A stretch of DNA of 26,383 nt, from NCBI GenBank assembly GCA_947625985.1, contig CANQQF010000023.1, positions 1 to 26,383 of the forward strand. Reading direction: 5' to 3'. Below are positions 26,301 to 26,383 of the stretch, one piece after another. The DNA comes from an uncultured Clostridia bacterium. GTDB taxonomy: Bacteria > Bacillota_A > Clostridia > TANB77 > CAG-508. A model generated the notes under the pieces. The model was not told the DNA's origin. It ran no database searches and saw only the letters and a program-made list of their open reading frames with translations. Made by a program: the position numbers and the translations under genes. The number at the start of each line of letters is the position of its first letter. The first letter of the stretch is position 1.

Positions 26301-26383
26301 ACATTAATGGAGTATTTTTTGGAATATCTTTTCCATCATCATCTGTTTGGAATTCAATTATAAAGTCTTTTTGATCAATTCCT
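17341..26383 (-). CDS. Giant M26-like (IgA1 protease/Zmp family) zinc metallopeptidase, N-terminus outside the window
   Basis: An open frame of over 3,000 residues reaches the right edge without a stop, so the true start and any signal peptide lie beyond it; the first ATG in view (26304) is internal. Order of parts, numbered from that ATG: Ig-like beta domains (about 1-1360), a beta-helix of M26_N/GLUG type (about 1365-1680), an M26-like catalytic region (about 1690-2490), a second GLUG beta-helix (about 2500-2890), and a Lys/Thr/Ala-rich tail (about 2895-2987). The zinc motif is HETMH at 2203-2207 (19684-19698). Glu2227 in GGESYSDGF comes 24 residues after the first His, as in streptococcal IgA1 proteases from memory. 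SHE-x-x-H, then DG, RR and G-x-E also fit M26. It probably cleaves a host glycoprotein such as IgA or mucin, by family analogy only. No sorting motif is at the C-terminus; the basic tail may bind the wall. Confidence 0.82.
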   Translation of the reverse strand, partial: GIDQKDFIIEFQTDDDGKDIPKNTPLMLKIIATYSLDQKGEKTETDVELKRQEITPLSLAYNFELQNVKVLSVDRENITAKLELKVKDNSSEMGGEESQYLMQNFSVENNETPISLEKTSKEGDITTYVADFSYPNDQDGQRQEYNINKVQIGTNSEDIEPEKFVLFKTKPKTIDLQIDSKNISEKSATASFKIEDPDNAIVSGKVGLYEYKYYQDYNQYMDIYMDEREIEKNSTNTYEIALDNQKYSTNSKYTVKVEGICDLADGSNLSQIEEEETSSELIGDEKSATKQFSIPIHSKVEEIKSTGGDVEEDKSIVVDKNKSISMYYRISDNTDLPIKKIVLTDTNNKENPDNQSTWTATKVTTGEFLPKEGEEGDVYKISYGGKSLAANSGVQNLEIKQIQYDRSRTADIIDQKPQEFKVRKLMPTITYAGKGTLATPQADFTITDPDNAIVNGKLEVEVWGTNDDVNNDTDVKKGERYLADRKIEIDVNKLNEIDFSNYGDTLPNGTYDLKLKGQYNLYDNNAKHNENYEITRNLTVVKDLNFTFENLEIFPEFIRGTGMLMGMVNIYTGEDLSVKAIKLRFYKDQQNTSDEEGSFVDYDVSGKKLEDYGGGMYTIKDLAFLEHEAYQCIKIGQNPLKVLEVVAEDKSGKQTVFKVNELTYANIPRDQGQLAFFTIAEKTNIDKDAKKVSSDLEGFIKVNDMQDYYVPGSLSACVYDENGELIAEEPISEATDEDKADLQRQYDEIDSMQISEREKSDKKQDAGYRKDIKFVNIPIAKTYRVEIHGKWYEKYMDNNNDYMEEVQEGIVQMKHRTGIGAAASPVVDARLNLNAKKRVGIEDAKTYVKNEKGEWIPSSYVHKGEEVKVEYSIRGNMDAGSHITSATVNKKDVELSGVEGKVDVYETTVTAPEEAGKFNIELTRVGLNTMDYKFTVENEEYILNSKSVDVLTEAPKIDNFKLDYGNSSTPKLTFDITEEKGEEELTTSRTIKNAKVDVYEYKGNSNEDYKDEKPVKPYDFNKTGEAVNLVQNISLDNLETGKEYWLQINTDYSLVENKESEVEGVTKFNNTILYSSPLLVKSDDNIEITSLTAPRSVEKNQEIELKFNFSAGTEFLKPVKLKVNGNDILFDVTEEDGKFKANITGYSVSGKQTIRLKQIVLNTGKVIDLPENNNHNVYVEICKDAVGVKDFSFSENGKEIKLNVLLKDREATLVKENGSVQIKVYEAENNKEIENVQITENSKSLEYEVKFNSVDNVRKYKAVIKAKYSTDGFDPQTEEIYTREFSLDDRTIEIKDITNIELMKFENGVTRAVEGLTKEELLNGEQYLIRVSMSNASTFYSDISYFEEKDGKLILTLNYVGAKQYTNGEEGSITVDLKDSNTTIRYNNQDCKYYVSTNSFTGLMYLLRHNPNEEISLNTDLDASGYSGPTDDNVYINTSFTGQIHGNGHTIKNLQMPLFKEINGATIENVNIVNTVVIAKSSNVGILAKTADKATIKRVNFTGVVFNVSNSCGTMFDQAKGNTTIEECELTGLTLTYTAYNNSHVGGIVNGADNVVIKNCRVEGTIGGWPGWQCLAGIVANPNNVVLENCITNVDVNSAYGTQYACGSMIGAGSSNLILKNCVSISDGGNVSSMMKDTCGLNTSESSNNYGCSALTAGHKSFKYQEKDKFTEDFYRNTIGLSTDIWDLTGCGGEVLPKLKPLGSENKPTNQNVEIPGYERLKEQNEYNASKEILYHNLSRLAPYYDAKYIIEDAKGINESDELNQKLIQGILPIDKNGKIVNSLTNENYQNIEKIKLVFKDRTIKEYNVDFETYFGNVVCYKIPSINNVKYNFKNYVINKDASVVKELVDYVKNMNYVLSIDTLTKAKDSRLYAETFDDSSVQQNDKKYSTIFKEGTVKQEAEQVVLDLLSNNNYNITNDDIKTASVIKNELLSNNRLERYLLTYTYAKRWYNINVGDYNLKDILLYHTDIFEGEFDYDTLTTRLLLNDSNMATSATHTFYANNIGNTIGLPQVGDFIDYFIESTGKYKDVNDWLPEYFNGFIVETKLDNQDERLRYRAWDYLKCWQSILLPILRLPEKSAYIYSCPTQIHVGATRIYYADPVKNADAMQRKIESFASSVKRNYEGIYGMIGGGSSDPKKQEEAIYCFNRKNDLQTDTNIANDGEYINGKLLSRKGWQYANQTQEDYHKWFAEATGIWTARIGAAAYAYGTRILWEDNALLDNFKIWSHETMHDQDGALILKNHNRRPAVGGESYSDGFLTQSFEKPGFCKFNFPVNYPSDTSHTVNWTGDRISSPEKVEDYYDKAFQLNYFLDYMVGQALIDLSAEQQEKVLSKMPDTNTTPSRAGMKSFTKINSIQDLIDGQYAIDYGAEGYKTIRWFNPMSDVNFTSLDNLWVMSYEMLGYAGYDNGWLLWTTDMLKTESDPLVSDQHAFEVITQKKNGTALTMKEYKKKRFEEAAANAEKLSYMNKDDIKEQFKKTLEQDASEVKTDVGTLQMSKTSALKIQIFNKLKKYTDDLRSTPFGKQVNNAEVSVKDGKQFIKEITKNSSAKIKLENDIDLSEYKEGTSMIRSTFAGEINGNGNKIKGVTIPIFDSTLDAKFENFIIENPNISIGKATLGALSNTTEKSTIKDVKVEGGTVDSNSKETVGALVGQPHETTFEKCSVTETVVKGTKNVGGLIGNATNIDGSKENSKGTTIKECYSRNTIIEGTTKVGGLIGNLEKYSKVERSSSLDVTVNGSQDSIGGLVGEINQGIIENSYSTGTVIGKKNFCGGLVGYAKDPEIMNCYTTCTVKGNSNIGGFIGTVRNTGKIENCISIAIMERATDAKFDTGSDKNLIATGFNNNYEIKEFIGRATNASQGCIVGVSYEGNLTTEDFWKQQGDANIGNYGVYFDNTVWNIPTADRLAQGELPTLRGDGNPKGTTVTKPKRPEEVAGDSAASEAQPGIIANEKRKTGVIQTPKVKASKQEEKSKAKATATQKAKATNNAKNTNTTKSKVTKPKTNTARKINKRK
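17640..18805 (-). repeat. Second GLUG beta-helix module, C-terminal to the catalytic domain
   Basis: The module opens with IKLENDIDLSEY, then TFAGEINGNGNKIKGVTIPIF. Six G-[GA]-[LF]-[IV]-G turns follow, spaced roughly 25-40 residues (near 18430, 18350, 18237, 18147, 18062 and 17982), separated by stretches of the type E-x-C-Y-S or E-N-S-Y-S. This is the right-handed beta-helix pattern of GLUG motifs. Its opening closely resembles that of the first module at 21270-22215, indicating duplication. Confidence 0.75.
21270..22215 (-). repeat. First GLUG/M26_N-like beta-helix module, N-terminal to the catalytic domain
   Basis: The module opens with ISLNTDLDASGY, then SFTGQIHGNGHTIKNLQMPLF. It continues with degenerate turns such as GILAKT, GGIVNGA and LAGIVANP, and with I-x-N-C or L-E-N-C stretches. 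This is the usual place for the beta-helix in M26 peptidases, just before the protease region. Confidence 0.75.
23370..25830 (-). repeat. Ig-like repeats with a recurring DPDNAI-x-x-GK signature
   Basis: IEDPDNAIVSGKVGLYEY (about 25800-25750) and ITDPDNAIVNGKLEVEVW (about 25050-24995) are near-identical signatures about 250 residues apart. A more decayed third copy, TIKNAKVDVYEYKG, lies near 23380-23420. Each is followed by a strand-rich region ending in a K-Y-x-V-K-V or T-Y-D-L-K-L strand, which suggests tandem units of two beta-sandwich domains. Confidence 0.6.

Overview
The window comes from a strongly AT-rich, endospore-forming, anaerobic Firmicute, most likely a gut-type member of the Clostridia. 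The spore-former call rests on a yabP-yabQ-divIC cluster. The anaerobe call rests on an oxygen-sensitive class III ribonucleotide reductase with its activase (nrdD-nrdG). AGGAGG-type ribosome binding sites, TATAAT -10 boxes and short-loop Rho-independent terminators fit this. No rRNA, tRNA, CRISPR array or transposase gene was seen.

Layout, left to right. Almost everything is on the minus strand, so transcription runs from high to low coordinates. Positions 1-1449 hold the N-terminal part of a DUF6036-type nucleotidyltransferase-like gene, an orphan phosphoribosylanthranilate isomerase (trpF) and a small bacterial PH-domain protein. Positions 1811-3851 hold a LysR regulator and two half-size chromate-transporter genes; the first of these is interrupted by a one-base frameshift. 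Positions 4134-5509 are the only plus-strand genes: a two-TM DUF3592-like protein and a PHP-domain phosphoesterase. They face the next minus-strand cluster across a two-way terminator.

Positions 5679-8813 carry rho, followed in the same direction by a cytoplasmic transglutaminase-like protein (apparently frameshifted near its C-terminus) and a leucine-rich-repeat-like protein. Positions 8939-10090 are divIC/ftsB, yabQ and yabP, for septum formation and spore cortex. Positions 10290-14129 hold a CPSF-type beta-CASP nuclease, a short aspartate kinase with only one recognisable ACT domain, and prfB (RF2) in one uninterrupted frame without the usual programmed frameshift. Positions 14281-16979 are the nrdD-nrdG operon, with a perfect 16-bp palindrome upstream.

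The right third (17341-26383) is one giant reading frame, cut at its 5' end by the window edge. It encodes a surface or secreted M26-like (IgA1 protease/Zmp family) zinc metallopeptidase. About 1,400 residues of Ig-like repeats are followed by a beta-helix (GLUG/M26_N-like), the HExxH catalytic domain, a second GLUG beta-helix, and a Lys/Thr/Ala-rich tail. This is the most striking object in the window: the catalytic domain lies between two related beta-helix modules. A second, out-of-frame coding-like tail follows its stop codon.

Three places look like frameshifts (chrA, the transglutaminase gene and the end of the giant gene). They are either real gene decay or phase variation, or assembly indels; raw reads would decide.
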